Shown piece by piece: positions 1 through 11,060 of a stretch of DNA of 64,000 nucleotides. The position numbers were made by a program, and so were the translations under genes. Each line of letters starts with the position of its first letter. Position 1 is the stretch's first letter. Source of the stretch: Zea mays (taxonomy: Eukaryota > Streptophyta > Magnoliopsida > Poales > Poaceae); contig NC_050096.1 of assembly GCF_902167145.1 (NCBI RefSeq), positions 183,865,825-183,929,824 on the forward strand, given 5' to 3'. The notes beneath the pieces were generated by a model that was not told the DNA's origin, did no database searches, and saw nothing but the letters and a program-made list of their open reading frames with translations.

Positions 1-47
1 CTCCGGTGAACTCATTTGACCACCTTCGACAACATGTGACCTTCGTC

Positions 48-1559
48 ATGCCGCCGAAGAAGTCTTCAGGGCTAGGGGCTGCACTGCATCCACTAGACGT
101 CAATCAGGACACATTACATGAAGCTAGGAGCCAAAAAAGGAAGGCTACCAGTCCGACACCTCAGGAGGAGGAGTTGGACCAAGAAATCAGGGACCTCGAA
201 GCCATTCATCAACAGGTCCAGAGGAAAAAAGAAAAGATGCTTCATCTCGCCGATCTTCAGAAGAAGATTGATGAGGCCGCTGAAGAAATGCGTTATCTCA
301 CCCAAGATGACCAAGACCGAAGACCTCAACCTAGAGAGCTTCGCCAAGACAACTCCTACAACGATGACGAATGGTATGATGATTTCCATCATGGCAATTT
401 TGCTTTTGATGATGCTTCTCCCCTAGCAGTAGAATTGCAGGCTACCCCATGGCCCTCATCATACAAGCCACCCCAGCTCCCTATGTATGATGGGCACTCA
501 GACCCGAAGCAGTTTCTAATGAGCTACGAAGCAACCATATCTTCATATGGAGGCAACACTGCAGTCATAGCGAAATCCTTCGTCATGGCGGTCAAAAATG
601 TCGCACAAACTTGGTACTCTTCTCTCCGACCAGGGACAATCGCATCATGGCAGAAGCTAAAGGAGATGCTAATCACTAGCTTTCAAGGATTTCAGACGAA
701 GCCAGTCACGGCTCAGGCTTTGTTCCAGTGCACACAAGACCATGAGGAGTACCTTCAGGCATATGTCCAAAGGTTTCTGTGTCTGAGAGCACAAGCGCCT
801 AAAGTGCCCAATGAAATTGTCATCAAAGGGCTTCGGCCAGGACCTATGGCTCAGTATTTTGCCAGGAAACCCCCACAAACCCTGGAGAAGCTTCTTCAAA
901 AGATGGATGAATACATCCGGGCTGATAATGATTTCCGCGAGAGAAGGGAAGAAGCCTACAGGTTTCTGAAATGACCAGGGGCTTCGGAGGAAGAATCCAC
1001 CCCAGGCATGTCAGATCAATCCATAACTTTAGCCTAAGTGATGACAGAGGAAGCCAGCCTCAAAGACCACAACACAGCTCTCAGTCTTCAGGGCAACAAC
1101 AAAGCTCTTTCAGGCCACCAGCCCCAAGGGGCAGAGGCGGCAGGGGCTTCAGAGGAAGGTACGGGGATCAGCCCAGAAAGCTCTATTGCTTATTCTTGTG
1201 GTGAAGATAAGGGCCACACCACAAGAACATGCCAGGTTACAATTCAAAAGCAAAAGGAGATTGCCGAAGCTGAAGAACGACAGAATCAACCGAAGCAGGT
1301 TTTACATACTGCTTCATGCTACTCTCCCTATGTACCAGAGTACGTAGGCAACCAACAATCTTCGGCTTCTATCGCTTCGGCAAGTCATTCTCAAGCCTCC
1401 TGGGCCTAGCTCCCATTACCACCGCCATTACCACCCACTCATACCCGAAGCCAGCAGCCAGAAGGGCACCAGCACGCTCAACACCAGCACGACTTCCTGG
1501 AGGAGTCCGAAGCCCGTACAGTCAACAAAACTATGCCAGAATCTAAGCATATCTATTGA
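48..1559 (+). pseudogene. gag polyprotein (Tat Gypsy), frameshifted
   Basis: Gag forms the retroelement particle. The ATG at 48 is the first in frame and starts a basic stretch (MPPKKSSGLG). A charged coiled-coil-like region (about residues 30-95) is followed by a retrotransposon gag domain (about residues 140-290; motifs MYDGHSDPKQFL and TWYSSLRPG). A one-base loss near 962 shifts the frame, and an extra T near 1196 shifts it again inside the zinc knuckle (C-x2-C-x4-H-x4-C, ending GHTTRTC). A TAG at 1407-1409 interrupts the C-terminal Pro/His-rich tail, where a CAG codon would fit. The tail ends at TGA 1557-1559. The gene is followed directly by noncoding DNA rather than by pol. Domain identity is firm; functionality is unlikely. 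Confidence 0.85.
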
Positions 1560-2371
1560 GGAATATCCTACTCTTGATGTACCTTTATCTTTTATGCCAT
1601 TTTATTTTTTGTAAGAGAAACAAGTAACGAAGGACTAAATTTCGATTTCATGTAATAATTGAGCCAGCATCAATGAGTAAAATATGCCTTCCTCATGGAC
1701 TTCCGAAGCTAAAAAGTCGTTCCTAAGGGAGCGAAGTAAATTCTGAAGCTACAAAAGTCGTTCCTAAGGGAGCGCAGAGTAAGTTTTCTGCTCAAAAGTC
1801 GTTCCTAAGGGGATGCAGAGCCAAAAATTCCACCGAAATAGAAGATGAAGAAGCTCAAAAGTCGTTCCTAAGGGGATGCAGAGCTTAAATGCCACCGAAA
1901 TATAAGGTGAAGAAGCTCAAAAGTCGTTCCTAAGGGGATGCAGAGCTTAAAGACTCAAAAGTCGTTCCTAAGGGGATGCGGAGTCTTGTGTGTTTCAGTG
2001 TGGGCGCGCGTGTGTGTGTTTGACGTCATCATCATATCATAGCATCATTTCGCACAACATTACATCATACATCATATTGCATTAACGGCAAAAGGATTGG
2101 ACACGAAGTAAATTTTTGGCAATACTTTGTTAAAAGAAAATGTGTTAAGGCACGAAGCAAACTTCGAGAAACGCAATTATATCAGATTGGCCATAGAAGG
2201 GGCATCTTTCTTTACGAAGCATGAAAAGAAGGGAAGGTGTTTTTTCGTCGAATGCTCAAAAATGGTATGTACGTAAATTTCATGCATCGCAAAGAAATAT
2301 ATTACAACAATTTACATCTCTCATCAATTGTTCAAAACACCAAATGTTACATAGTATCATTACAATAAAGT
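1560..2371 (+). repeat. Noncoding spacer with a direct-repeat block (copy C)
   Basis: There is no coding sequence here. From about 1681 to 1990 a block repeats a core close to AAAGTCGTTCCTAAGGG about seven times. It alternates with GATGCAGAGC and with CCACCGAAATA-type linkers, giving a period near 60 bp in its best-preserved part. The same block, in the corresponding place, is found inverted at 5480-5850 and at 62060-62385. The rest (1991-2371) is AT-rich, includes a GTGTGTGT run near 2010, and resembles the region between the repeat block and the antisense gene in the sister copies. The block sits where the antisense gene and the sense transcript converge. Confidence 0.8.
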
Positions 2372-4660
2372 TTAATCTTCCTTAAGTATTTTCTCTGCGG
2401 CTTCGTTCAGCAGCTTGTCGACGACTTCGTCGGTAATGGAGTTAGCAATGCTCATTATGTCTAGTGCTTCTTTCATGACCGGATCAGCTAGGGGGTTATA
2501 TGGCTCGGGCAGCGGCGACAATTCAGCTGTAGTAGGTAAATTGTTAGTTCGATGCCAAAAATTAAGAGCCGAAGCTAAAATTCAAAAACATTACCTATGC
2601 GCCTTTCGCGTTCAACAACTTCTTCGCCCCGTCTAGCTTCTTCTCGGGCTTCATGGGTTTCCTTTTCATTTTTCTTTATAATTTTGTTGGCCAATTCCCG
2701 ACCACCGTTCACCCAGACATCAGAATAAAATTTTTCGCCCACTAAAGTAGCTTCAACCGAAGGGTCTTTTGTGTCATCTGTGGAGAAGGCGGCCTCAACC
2801 TGGGCTGCAGTTTTAATGTGGTCGCAACCAGCCTTCTCCAGAATTGCCACAATATCTCGAGCACCAGAAAAGGCACAAATATCCCCACGATCGTTCAGGA
2901 TTTCTTCAAAGGCTTCGGCTTCCCGCTTATCCAATCAATGACGCCTTCGGGGTCGCCTCGAATAAAGTTCTCTTCAGAAGAATAAGCACCTAATTTTGCA
3001 AAGCTGTTTTTCAATTTTTTCACGCAATCCAAGGATTTCTCGAAGCACCTTTCCTTGGATTTACGAAGCTCCTCAACGTTTTTCTCTAACCTAGTTTTTG
3101 ACCATTCACTAATTTCTTGACTAGCCTTGGCAACTGCAAAGTTCTCATTAGCTTTGGCAAGTTTTCGCCGAAGGTCTTCAATTTCGGCTTTATAAATTTC
3201 GGATTGAGTTTTAAACTTTGCTTCATCTTCTTTAACTTTATCCACCAATGAAAATAAAATTTTGTCCTTCTCCAAGGCTACGTTTCTCAAATTAATTACC
3301 TCTGATCGAAGGCTGCCGAGAGCTATAGTGCAGCTTTCGTCTTCTGCATTCTTTTGTGTCCTCAGGGTGTTGCTAAGAATTAAGCCCTGCAACAAAAAAG
3401 AAAGGATTAGCATGAGAATGAAAAAACTTCGTTTCCAAGTCCATAAACTTTAAAGTTCACAGCTTCTATACCTTCATACTGTTGTATGCGAGGCTGTCCG
3501 CTAGGTCATCCTTCGACATGGCGGAGAGACCAGCTTCGAGCTTCGGAAATCCCATACTTTTGGCCATATCCCGGCAGACAGATATCTCTTTGTTGTCCGG
3601 GAGACAGTACAGGAAATCATCTTCGTCCGTGCCGTTGAACACTAAGGCCCCCTTCGGATATTTCAGTTCCCGGGTATAGTGTTTGGCTTCTAAAATTTCC
3701 TCTTCGGATAATCTTTTCCCCGAAGCATGTTGAATAATATAATCAAGATCTTGGGACGGAGCTTCGGGAGCAGGAGATTTAGCATTTTCCATCACATCCT
3801 CCCCCGCTGCCATGTCGGCATTTGGAGATTCTTGCTCAGCCTTATCCTCAGTTGCGGCAGGCTTCGTCTCAGTGGACACTGAAGGCCCAGCTTCGGCTTC
3901 AGCTTGGGCCGTAGCAGCTTCGGCAACTTTCTTTGCAGGGGCAGGAGTTAATTCCTTTGTGGTTTCCATAACAGCGTCTAGCACGCTGGCCATTCTCCTT
4001 CTCTTGGGAGTTGTGGCGGGAGCCTTTGTCACCTTCGGCAGTTCTGCCTCTACCGGTGGGCTCAGTATTTCTGGCAACATTACTGTTTTCCCCAACTCTG
4101 GCTCTTTGGCCGCACCATCTTTGGTTTCGGCTGACCTGACTATCGGCACCTTTAGCACTACAGTCGATCCTTCAGCGCTCCGAACAACGGGAGCAGCTTG
4201 TTCTGCTTCGGCGGCGACAGAGGTCCCTTCACCAAATTCAGGCACTACGATCGTTTCAATATATCGTGGCCGGTGGGTCAAAACCTTTATTTTCTTGCCC
4301 TTCGGCACAGCAGTGATGGCCGAAGCGGCAATTTTTCTCTTTTTTCCTTACCTTCGTGAGGGGTAGCAGTAATCAGGGTATATGAAACCAATTGCATCGA
4401 AAACCCTGTTCAATCTTTTCTTGCCCCGACTCCCGAAGGCTGAGGATAAAGCATCATCTTCGGCTCTAGTATACGCCCCAAGTAACTCGTCGCTAGTAGC
4501 CTCAATACATTTCATCCAATCGTCATTTGGCTCGTCAAACCCGTCTCTGTATCTAAAGGTATATTTCAAACGAATTAATCCACCTTCACTGGACCCGGCA
4601 GCGGTCTCCTTCGGCATCTCCCAGTTATCCACAAGTGGCCATACCCTGTAGGCTATGTGC
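2372..4660 (-). pseudogene. Antisense extra gene of the Tat element, copy C (N-terminus lost)
   Basis: This is a spliced reading frame opposite to gag. It is read from about 4660 down to TAA 2374-2372, with exons about 4660-3472, 3386-2595 and 2526-2372. Intron 1 (3471-3387) and intron 2 (2594-2527) have GT-AG ends. The first exon holds a conserved block (WPLVDNWEMP, then KRLNRVFDAIGFIYPDY), a long Ala/Glu/Pro/Lys-rich stretch, and a motif SMGFPKLEAGL. Exon 2 is a predicted coiled coil (LRRKLAKANENFAVAKAS) followed by a conserved domain (NDRGDICAFSGARDIVAIL). Exon 3 ends KLLNEAAEKILKED. Damage is light: a TAA at 4350-4348 and one frameshift near 2935. The missing N-terminal part in copy B resembles Transposase_28 (PF04195, 'putative gypsy type transposon'). 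Function is unknown. Confidence 0.7.
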
Positions 4661-4680
4661 TCTTGGATATGAAAATGAAG
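4650..4680. other. Inverted junction of two related Tat elements
   Basis: To the left, the minus strand encodes the middle of the antisense gene of copy C (QEHIAYRVWPLVDNW). To the right, the plus strand encodes the C-terminal third of the same gene from copy A (EVDALDEVITGHGDF). The two partial genes therefore abut head to head, and both 3' LTRs and both antisense promoters are absent. The exact breakpoint can only be placed to within about 15 bases. Confidence 0.75.
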
Positions 4681-5035
4681 TTGATGCGCTTGATGAAGTG
4701 ATAACAGGGCACGGTGACTTCTATGCTCTGTTAGCTTCTCGCGGCACAGCTGCTGCATTTTTTAAGGTTGGCTGCACACACGCAAGGGCAGTAAACATGC
4801 CAAATTTCAGCATGTCGCCATCAGATTTGATTGATGTTCCCAGTGAAGCCCGAAGCATCGGAAACAGATTCATAACTCAGATTTGGGCTAAGGGTGGACG
4901 AGAGTTAGCTGGGGACGAAGCCCGAAACTTGCTTAAACCGGTACAGAACTTATACCTGTTGCTTGCCTTGATTCCTGTAATTACTTTTTACCTTATACCG
5001 TTGTTTATCTGCAGGATGGCGGTGCCGAAGGTTGA
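4676..5035 (+). pseudogene. Antisense extra gene, copy A (C-terminal fragment)
   Basis: The plus-strand frame beginning EVDALDEVITGHGDF matches the end of the antisense gene in copy B (61223-61484). The exon runs to 4940. An intron follows at 4941-5014 (GT to GCAG), at the same place as intron 2 in copy B. The short last exon encodes DGGAEG and ends at TGA 5033-5035; copy B ends the same way (DDGTEG). Everything upstream of the exon fragment is lost at the junction. The neighbouring 5036-5479 holds only AT-rich 3' flank, also shared with copy B. Confidence 0.7.
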
Positions 5036-6024
5036 TAACCTGAAGCACATTTCGAAGGTTGCTGAAGCATCTCTTTTGACATGCCTGTATAGAGCTTAGG
5101 AATATTTGTATTATCTTTGCAAAAGAAATGTAATCGAGAATTGAACAGTACTTTGTATATTTGTCCATACCTTGTAATATATTTTTACCTTTTCATTCAT
5201 GTACAAATTGCTTTGCTATGGACGAAACTTGTATCTTTTGAGCCGAAGGCGAAAAACACCTTCCCTTCTTTTCGTACACAACAAAGCATGTCCTTGCATA
5301 AAATGTGTATGTTTGAAACGAAGCTTCCTCGTATTCATCGAAGCACTGTCGCCGAAGCTGGAGTTTTTATGTTTGTGCTTCATGTTATGATGATGATGAT
5401 CCTACGAATGTCTAAATGAATGTTTGTATGAATGCAATGAATGATGTAATGTAATGTGCAAATGAATGTCCCAAACACACACAAAACCACCCCAGACTCT
5501 GCATCCCCTTATGAACGACTTTGGAGTCTTTAAGCTCTACATCCCCTTAGAAACGACTTTGGAGCTTCTTCACCTTCTATTTCAGTGGCATTTAAGCTCT
5601 GCATCCCTTTAGGAACGACTTTGGAGCTTCTTCACCTTATATTTCGGTGGTATTTGGCTCTGCATTCCCTTATGAACGACTTCTGAGCTTCGGAACTTAC
5701 GCTGCGCTCCCTTAGGAATGACTTTTTGCAGCTTCGGAACTTACGCTGCGCTCCCATAGGAATGACTTTTTGCAGCTTCATCATGTTTTGTAGTGATTAC
5801 AGCTCTGCATCCCCTTAGGGACGTCTTTTGAGCTTCTCCCTATTTTCTTTTGCACTCGATGGTGCAGGCTCTGATTTTACATATTACATCTTTGGGGGAT
5901 TTTGGCCCTTGTATTGCATAGGGCTAAATAAGAATGAAAATTACAAACTATGGCCTCATTAAAAACCTATCTCCCCTCCTGAAAGGAAAAGGGTGCCATA
6001 AGAAAATTAAAAAGATTACATCAA
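5036..6024 (-). repeat. Spacer and direct-repeat block (copy A)
   Basis: 5036-5479 is AT-rich noncoding DNA that follows the antisense gene. From about 5480 to 5850 the block of AAAGTCGTTCCTAAGGG-like repeats (read on the minus strand) occurs about seven times, with GATGCAGAGC and CCACCGAAAT linkers. 5851-6024 is spacer up to the stop of the integrase frame, with no gene seen. The block lies between the converging 3' ends of pol (minus) and the antisense gene (plus). Confidence 0.8.
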
Positions 6025-9000
6025 TTACACATAGTGCCGTGGAAGCTCATCCGCATTCCAAGATCTGGGTATGTTGTTGTCGTCCATATCCTTCAATGTG
6101 TAAGAACCGGGTCTTGACGAGGATACTACCAGAAAAGGACCTTCCCACTTCAGTTGTAACTTACCCACTGTATCTGGGTTGGCCACTCTCTGAAGCACCA
6201 AATGACCTGGCTTGATGTTTTTTAGTCGAACTTTCCTATCACGCCATCTTATTGTTTCGGCTTGATACTTGTTGATGTGTTCTATGGCCTGAAGTCTGGT
6301 CCCATCTATAGTGTCTTTTGTTATTTGATAATCAGCTTTGTTGTCCGCTGAAGCTATTGTTCTTATTGATCCTGTCTTTGCTTCTTCTGGTGTTATTGCT
6401 TCATCACCGAACAGGAGCTTGAAAGGTGTAAAACCTGTTGACCTTGACATAGTTGTGTTGTGGATCCACACCACTTTAATCAACTCATCTGGCCACTTTC
6501 CTCTGGGCTGGTTGAAGATTAACTTCATTATTCATGTTATTGTAATTCCATTTGCTCTTTCTACCAACTCATTTGATTCTGGATGCCTTACTGATGCAAA
6601 ATGAATTTTTGTACCAATTCGGTCACAGAAATCTTTGAATGTTTCAGCATCAAATTGTGTTCCATTGTCCATAGTTATTGCCTTCGGCACGTCAAAGAGA
6701 CAAACAATGTTTTGCCAAAATAATTTATGTATTGTGGTCGAAGTTATTGTGGCTAGAGGCTTTGCTTCGATCCACTTAGAGAAATATTCCACTGCTACGA
6801 CAACATATTTCAAATTTCCTTGTGCTGGTGGAAGTGGACCTAACAAATCCAGACCCACCTTTGCAGTGGCCAAGTTGGCTGTATTAACTAGGTTAGAGAT
6901 GAAGGTTGCTTCTAGTCTTTTGCACATCTTTGGCAATTTTCACATTTCTGAACCAGATCTGTTGCGTCTGAAGCTGCCTTCGGCCAGTAAAATCCTTGTC
7001 TAAAAACCTTCCCCAGCAAAGGCCTAGACCCAATATTTGATCCACATAAACCTACGTGTATTTCCTTCATCAGTTCTTGACCTTCGGTTCTGGATAAACA
7101 CTTGAGTAGTGGAGAGCAGACTCCATGTTTATATAACTCCCCTTCTATTATCACATGTTCTTATTTTTGCTTCCATTCTTTTATTATAAACTTCGTCATC
7201 CGAAAGACAGTTTCCTTGGAGGAAAGATATAATCTTAGTCCTCCAATCTTCACTATGCACAGGTGATATTGCAAGCACTGCTCTCTCCATAAGTTCGACT
7301 GAAGGTGTTTTTATTGTCTCAAAGAACACTTCCGAAGGCAAAGGGAGCCCTTGTGCCGCTGATTTAGCTAGTAAATCTGCATGCTCATTTCCCCCTTGGA
7401 ATATTTTTTACAGAAAATCCTTCGAAAGAAGCCTCCAATCTTCGGACTGCATCCAAATATTTTTCAAGCTTCGGATCCCTTGCCTTGCTGCTTTTGTCTA
7501 CATGGCCAGAAATAACTTGGGAATCAGTTTTAAGGATAGCCCTTCTTATTCCCATTGCCCTCTGTTTCCGAAGCCCTAACAGGAGAGCTTCGTATTCGGC
7601 AATATTATTTGTACAACTAAAGTCCAGCCTTGTTGTGTAGCATGTCCTGACTTTAGAGGGAGCTACTAGAACAGCAGCCGCTCCTGCGCCTAAAGTTCCC
7701 TAAGAACCGTCACAGAATACTGTCCAGGCTTCAACATCTTTGGTTGTTTTTTTCTCCCTGAGCCCCTGGCGTTCAATCAACAACAAAATCCGCTAACGCC
7801 TGAGACTGGATTGAGGATCTATGTACATAATCAATAGTGAATTCATTGAGTTCCGTAGCCCATTTTTCAATTCTTCCTGTAGCTTCTCTGTTTCTCATTA
7901 TATCCTTTAGAGGTTGAGATGAAGGGACTATTATATGATACGCTTGAAAATAATGTCGAAGCTTTATGGAGGCCATTAACACAACATGCAACACCTTCTC
8001 CAATTCTGTGTAATTTTTCTTTGATAAACTAAGCACTTCGGAGACGAAGTTTACCGGTGCTTGTCTTTTTACTTGGCCATCTTGCTTCTCCTGTACAAGT
8101 GTTGCACTAATTGCAGAATGGGAGGCAGCCACATACAGGAGCAACGGAGTTCCTGATGAAGGTGGAGTTAAAGTTGTCAACTCTATCAGGTATTGCTTTA
8201 ATTCTTCGAAAGCCTTCTGCTGAGCCAGGCCCCATTGAAAAACTTCAGCTGACTTCAGTATTTCAAAGAATGGTAGATTCCTCTCTGCTGACCTTGATAT
8301 AAATCTATTCAGTGACGCCAGCCTTCCTGCCAATCGTTGAGCCCCCTTCTTTGAATTTGGCGGCTCCATCCGAAGGATAGCTTCGATCTTACTTGGGTTA
8401 GCTTCGATACCCTTTGTTCATACCAGACAGCCAAGGAATTTGCCCTTCTTTACTCCAAAAACACACTTTTCTGGATTTAACTTGAGACCAGCTTGCCTGA
8501 AATTGGCAAACGTCTCCTGCAAATAAGCAATATGATTTTCTTGTTTCAAGCTTTTTACTATGATGTCATCAACATAAGTTAGCACATTCCTGCCTATTTG
8601 AGAGTGAAGAACCTTGGCTGTCATTTTGCTGAAGCTTCCTCCAACATTCTTGAGCCCCTCGGGCATCCGAAGGTAACAATAAGTACCACTGGGAGTTATG
8701 AAGCTTGTCTTTGGCTCATCTTATTTCTTCATCCAAATTTGGTGATAGCCCGAGTAGCAGTCTAATAAACTCATGAGTTTCGACGAAGCTACTGCATCTA
8801 CAAGGGAGTCTATTCTTGGTAAAGGGAACTCATCTTTCGGACATGCCTTGTTGAGATCTGTGAAATCAATACACATTCTCCATTTCCCATTAGCCTTCTT
8901 CACCATGACAGTGTTAGCTAGCCATTCTGGATATGTTACTTCTCTGATGACACCAGCGCTGAGAAGTCTCTTTACTTCATTCCGAGCACCTTCGGCTTTA

Positions 9001-9968
9001 TCCTCAGACATTTTCTGAACTCTTTGCTTTGTTGGCCTGAAAGATGGATCCACATTGAGTGAATGATCAATGACGTCTCTGTTAACACCACAGAGATCAT
9101 TAGCTGTCCAAGCGAAGACATCTTTATTGTTGAACAAAAACCTTAGCAGAGTCTTTTCTTGTTCACCAGATAACTGAGATCCCAGCAGTACCCTTTGGTC
9201 TACTATATCTTCACACAGGAGCATAGGCTTCGGCTGATCTGCCGAAGCAGCCTTCTCTCTTCTATGCTTATATTGTTGACAAGCTTTGGCTCCATCTATG
9301 TTATGGATCGCCTTTGAATCCGTCCAACTCCCTTCAGCCCTCCTGGCAGCTTCTTGACTCCCATGAACAGCAATGGGCCCTTGTTTCGAAGGTATCTTCA
9401 TGCATAAGTACGCTGGATGGAGTATGGCTTCGAAGTCATTAAGCGTCCCTCGACCAATGATTGCATTGTATGGGTATTCCATATCAACGATGTCAAAGAC
9501 ATCTTGTTCAGACCTTGTGTTGTGGACGTAACCGAAGGTAACTGACATTGTCATTTTGCCAAGTGCCACAATATGTCTTCCTCCAAAGCCACAAAGAGGG
9601 TGTGTTGCATCATGTATCTTGTCTTCTGGCTCTTGCATCTGTCTGAAGGCCTTTGCAAAGATGATGTCTGCGGCACTGCCTGTATCAACCAGAACATTGT
9701 GGACCAGAAATCCCTTGATGACACAAGATATAACCATAGCATCATTGTGAGGATAGTCTTTAAGCTGAAGGTCTTCCTGAGAGAAGGTAATTGGGATGTG
9801 AGACCACTTGGATATGATGAAGGGTCCTTGTACCCCAACATGTTGCACTCTTCTTTGTGCTTCCTTCTTCTGCTTCTTGTTGGCTGGTTCTGAATTTGAA
9901 CCACATGTGATTGGGAGCACCAGCTTCATGACTGAAGGTGATGCAGCTTGGTTGTTGTCCGAATCCAT
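6025..9968 (-). pseudogene. Pol: protease-RT-RNase H-integrase (Tat Gypsy copy A)
   Basis: Translation could start at ATG 9968-9966, just after the PBS. An aspartic protease (DTGSAADIIF) is followed by RT (WRMCIDFTDLNKACPKDEF, then the catalytic YVDDIIVKS), RNase H domains, and an integrase. The integrase has a zinc-binding HHCC region (ending CENCQRC) and the D-D-E signature (GLDLLGPL, TMDNGTQF, NELVERANG). A C-terminal domain ends at 6025. TAA at 8721 and TGA at 8418 interrupt RT. Between 7773 and 7341 the frame is broken within the second RNase H. More breaks lie near 7154, 6912 and 6530. Order and motifs fit the Gypsy Tat lineage well. It is inactive as it stands. No gag is fused upstream. 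Confidence 0.9.
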
Positions 9969-9998
9969 TGTCACAACAGTGGAAGTGAGTTCATCGAA

Positions 9999-10010
9999 GG
10001 TGGGCGCCAA
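9999..10010 (-). promoter_or_regulatory. Primer-binding site of copy A
   Basis: Directly inside the LTR end at 10011, the minus strand reads TTGGCGCCCACC, a PBS type common in grass Tat elements. It fixes the minus orientation and the internal end of the 5' LTR. The matching tRNA was not determined. Confidence 0.7.
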
Positions 10011-10640
10011 TGTTGGTCACTTGTTCTCAAAAGCTTCGAATCAAGAACAAGGCAACACAAATGTTAATGGTTAAAGACCTTCGTCCTTCATAACATTATC
10101 TCCCTTAGGATATAATGATCTTCGGACGAAGGTCATGAAGGACATACCTTCTTCATTGTGATATACAAAGATATAAACATGACTGTATGAAACATAGAGA
10201 AAGCATGAATAATTATTTTAGATTATTACATTATTCATGTTATCATCATATATCTTTGAACAAACATCAATGATATTAAATTACATTTGTACCTTCGGCT
10301 TAACAGAAGGAAAGAATCCGAGAGTGACGTGCGAGTGATTACAAGTCAGCGTGAACAGTATGAGGGTACTGTTCATCTATTTATAGGCATGGGGCGCAGC
10401 CCGGACAAAATTACATTTGTGTCCTTGATAACTAATTATAGCCATGACATAAATTATCAGGGACTAAGCGGTCTTTTCCTCTTTAAGTCGGTGCTGCCTT
10501 TCGTCTCAAGCGTGTCATCATGCAGAAGCTCCTTTAATTGTAGCTTCGACATATATCTTCATGTTGTGCCTGCTTGCATATCACTTTGTCGAAGGTGTTT
10601 TTGCTCATAGGACCTTCGGCGAAGAAGAAGGTCCCCAACA
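10011..10640 (-). repeat. 5' LTR of Tat copy A (630 bp)
   Basis: On the plus strand the LTR starts TGTTGGTCAC and ends GTCCCCAACA, so it has TG...CA ends. It is AT-rich with several GAAGG/CCTTC motifs. A minus-strand TATA box (CTATAAATAG) lies at 10386-10377, placing transcription start near 10350 on minus. It aligns throughout with the split LTR at 43246-43686 plus 58085-58275. No second LTR or TSD survives for this element. Confidence 0.88.
10377..10386 (-). promoter_or_regulatory. TATA box of copy A LTR
   Basis: CTATAAATAG on the minus strand, in the middle of the LTR and directed into the element. The same motif is at 43622-43613 in the copy B LTR. This is the expected Pol II promoter for genomic RNA of the element. 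Confidence 0.65.
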
Positions 10641-10772
10641 GTTGGTTTATGTTGAATTTTATGCACCTGAGATAAATGATAACTAGGCAAACTAGTTAGT
10701 CCACGTGGTTTGTGATGGACGTCAAACACCAAAATCGATTATAGGAAATGTTTTAAGCCCATTTCCCTTTCA
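10641..10772 (-). repeat. Relic Copia LTR end (Opie/Ji-related)
   Basis: From about 10669 to 10772 the sequence follows the last 105 bp (plus-strand view) of the Opie-like LTR at 12440-12552: shared blocks are CAAACTAGTTAGTCCA, CACCAAAATC and ATTTCCCTTTCA. It is clearly diverged, so it belongs to an older or different relative. The Tat LTR cuts it on the left. No internal region remains. Confidence 0.65.
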
Positions 10773-10839
10773 GTAACAATGCATGCTTCATCTATAGAAT
10801 GCTTGCACACACAAAGGTCCTCTTCCTATATATCTACAA

Positions 10840-11019
10840 CTCCCTACATCCCCAAAATATAAGGTGTAACCACTGTTTGTTCTTGTCCACAATATATATA
10901 GGGCAGTGCTCTCTCTATGCACACGTACATCGATACAGTGGTATAGAGAGAATTAAATGCATTTCTTGGTCTTTGAACCAGTGGTGGTTACGCCTTATTA
11001 TATAATGGGACGGAGGGAG
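10840..11019. mobile_element. Stowaway-like MITE (about 180 bp)
   Basis: The left end starts CTCCCTACATCCCCAAAATA and continues to GGTGTAACCACTG. The right end, reversed, reads CTCCCTCCGTCCCATTATAT and continues to GGCGTAACCAC, giving terminal inverted repeats of about 38 bp. TA follows the right end (11020-11021). It has no coding capacity. Ends and length fit the Tc1/mariner-related Stowaway MITEs of grasses. The bases between 10773 and 10839 show no recognisable feature. Confidence 0.75.
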
Positions 11020-11060
11020 TATTTGCACTATCCATTTATTTTTATTTTTATTTTCACATG

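Larger units (their letters stand above)
1..4660 (+). mobile_element. Tat-lineage Gypsy element, copy C (gag-bearing, partial)
   Basis: This is a partial LTR retrotransposon in plus orientation whose 5' LTR lies outside the window. The first 47 bases resemble the leader that follows the PBS in the minus-strand copy at 9960-10000. The order is leader, gag (48-1559), spacer, direct-repeat block (1681-1990), then a spliced gene on the opposite strand (4660-2372). No protease, RT, RNase H or integrase lies between gag and the repeat block, whereas the sister copy at 4665-10640 has them. The 3' LTR is missing because the sequence joins an inverted relative near 4660. The family resembles maize Huck-type elements; that name is unverified. 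Confidence 0.75.
4665..10640 (-). mobile_element. Tat-lineage Gypsy element, copy A (pol-bearing, partial)
   Basis: This element is in minus orientation: 5' LTR (10640-10011), PBS, protease to integrase (9968-6025), direct-repeat block (about 5850-5480), then a fragment of the antisense gene (4676-5035 on plus). The 3' LTR and the start of the antisense gene are lost at the junction near 4660. No gag lies between PBS and protease. Its LTR is clearly the same family as the split LTR at 43246-58275 (both about 630 bp, with shared ends and TATA box). Confidence 0.85.

Noticed and set aside
1681..1990. CRISPR-like array (regular repeats and spacers)
   Set aside because: Repeats and linkers are both repeated, the host is a plant, and the same block recurs in fixed position in three retroelements.
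3812..4366. 184-codon plus frame rich in Ala/Ser/Thr
   Set aside because: It mirrors the Ala/Glu/Pro-rich part of the minus-strand antisense gene, which has introns and homologues in copies A and B.
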